From NCBI GenBank assembly GCA_021784375.1, contig JAJXSV010000154.1, forward strand, positions 1 to 5,840: 5,840 bases of DNA, read 5' to 3'. Every line of letters begins with the position of its first letter. The first letter of the stretch is position 1. A program made the position numbers and the translations under genes. This stretch comes from Actinomycetes bacterium (lineage in GTDB: Bacteria; Actinomycetota; Actinomycetes; S36-B12; UBA5976). The notes beneath the pieces were generated by a model. The model saw nothing but the letters and a program-made list of their open reading frames with translations. It did no database searches and was not told where the DNA came from. Of this stretch, positions 5,228-5,840 are shown piece by piece.

Positions 5228-5840
5228 TCACCACTGGCGGTTGTCGCGCCCCAGCAGTCGACGTCGACGCAGCCGTGCCGTCAACGCGACGGCCGCCGCG
5301 CGGCGCTCGGCTGCGAAGGCCAGGGCGATGGGGTCGCGGACCTCACTCGCGTCGACGCCCAGGCGACGCAGGATGAAGTCGGCCAACTCCGGGTTGCGAG
5401 CGAGGGCAGGGCCATGCATGTAGGTGCCTATGACATTGTCCGTCACCACACCGTCCACCCCGCCGATGCCATTGCCGTTGCCCAGCGTGACGACACCGAG
5501 GGCGCTTGCCCCCTCGCGCAGTTCGGTGACGCCACGGTGGTTCTCGAATCCGGTGAGCGTGGTGCCGATCAGCGCGGACGTCATGGCGATCTCGCCGATG
5601 AGCCGGCGCTCGCCACGACGCGTCGTCAAGGGGAGCAAGGACAACCCCGCCACCGCCTCACCGTTCGAGCCGGGGAACACATCACCCAGGATCTGCAGGC
5701 CCGCCCAGATGGCGAGCACTTGCGCGCCTCGCCCCATGGCCGCCGCCAGCGCCGCGGCGCCCTGCCCTCGCAGCGCCCCCACGCAGGCGATCTGGGCCAC
5801 GTCCTCGCCCCCGCCGATGCAGTAGAGGTCGGCATCATCC
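5228..5840 (-). CDS. gatD: GatD/CobQ2-like lipid II glutamine amidotransferase, catalytic Cys replaced by Trp (start beyond right edge)
   Basis: In the MurT/GatD complex, GatD hydrolyses glutamine and passes ammonia to MurT, which amidates the D-glutamate of lipid II to D-isoglutamine at the membrane. The visible C-terminal 203 residues show the family signatures: DLYCIGGGEDVAQ (4-16), VLAIWAGLQILG (41-52), GFENHRG (97-103), the GNGNG stretch (120-124), and VIGTYMHGPALARNPELAD (136-154), whose H142 is the expected catalytic histidine. Family members carry Cys in the C-A-G-x-Q motif; here residue 45 is Trp (TGG at 5707-5705). The frame is otherwise intact, with no stop or shift, so this is not an obvious pseudogene. 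The frame is open at the window edge; the GTG at 5800 is internal and not the true start. murT is expected upstream, off the window. Cobyric acid synthase is less likely, as this is the short CobQ2 form. Confidence 0.9.
   Translation of the reverse strand, partial: DDADLYCIGGGEDVAQIACVGALRGQGAAALAAAMGRGAQVLAIWAGLQILGDVFPGSNGEAVAGLSLLPLTTRRGERRLIGEIAMTSALIGTTLTGFENHRGVTELREGASALGVVTLGNGNGIGGVDGVVTDNVIGTYMHGPALARNPELADFILRRLGVDASEVRDPIALAFAAERRAAAVALTARLRRRRLLGRDNRQW

Noticed and set aside
5228..5800. gatD read as a complete 190-residue protein starting at the GTG at 5800
   Set aside because: The frame stays open to the window edge and encodes the conserved DLYCIGGGED segment, so the true start lies outside.

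Overview
The window is high-GC DNA that reads as a chromosomal segment of an actinobacterium. Evidence for this is the strong G/C bias at third codon positions, an aspartate kinase of the actinobacterial alpha/beta type, a single-domain LytR_C membrane protein, a GatD-type amidotransferase, and a 4.5S-type SRP RNA near dnaX and recR. I cannot name the genus. Most of the window is conserved core genome, and I see no mobile element, CRISPR array or phage gene.

Layout from left to right; everything except the SRP RNA lies on the minus strand. Positions 1-864 hold the N-terminal 288 codons of aspartate kinase (ask/lysC), with an internal ribosome-binding site and ATG for the beta subunit at 112-124. 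Positions 865-1073 are the ask leader and recR downstream region, with two short inverted repeats. Positions 1074-1667 are recR and 1667-3601 are dnaX; they are joined by a one-base stop/start overlap (TGATG), with no ybaB/ebfC gene between them. Positions 3602-3964 carry no convincing gene but hold a long perfect inverted repeat (3883-3930), a 10-nt direct repeat and a possible small or decayed reading frame. Next come tRNA-Ser(CGA) at 3965-4054, a LytR_C membrane protein at 4102-4665, and tRNA-Ser(GGA) at 4692-4779. The SRP RNA (ffs) is on the plus strand at about 4908-5003. Positions 5228-5840 are the C-terminal 203 codons of a GatD/CobQ2-like glutamine amidotransferase whose start lies beyond the right edge.

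The genes serve core functions. DnaX (clamp loader) and RecR (recombinational repair) form a translationally coupled pair. Aspartate kinase opens the pathway to lysine, threonine, methionine and diaminopimelate. GatD supplies ammonia for amidation of D-glutamate in lipid II, and the LytR_C protein probably acts in the cell envelope. The tRNAs and SRP RNA serve translation and protein export.

The most notable observation is that the catalytic cysteine expected in the GatD motif (C-A-G-x-Q) is a tryptophan codon (TGG, 5705-5707), while the catalytic histidine and the rest of the protein look intact. Other points of interest are the tRNA-mRNA-tRNA cluster with no visible terminators, a recurring 7-nt gap between a -10-like hexamer and the gene start at both tRNAs and at a probably leaderless dnaX, and the 12-bp perfect inverted repeat downstream of tRNA-Ser(CGA). 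I did not find a clearly novel multi-gene system.
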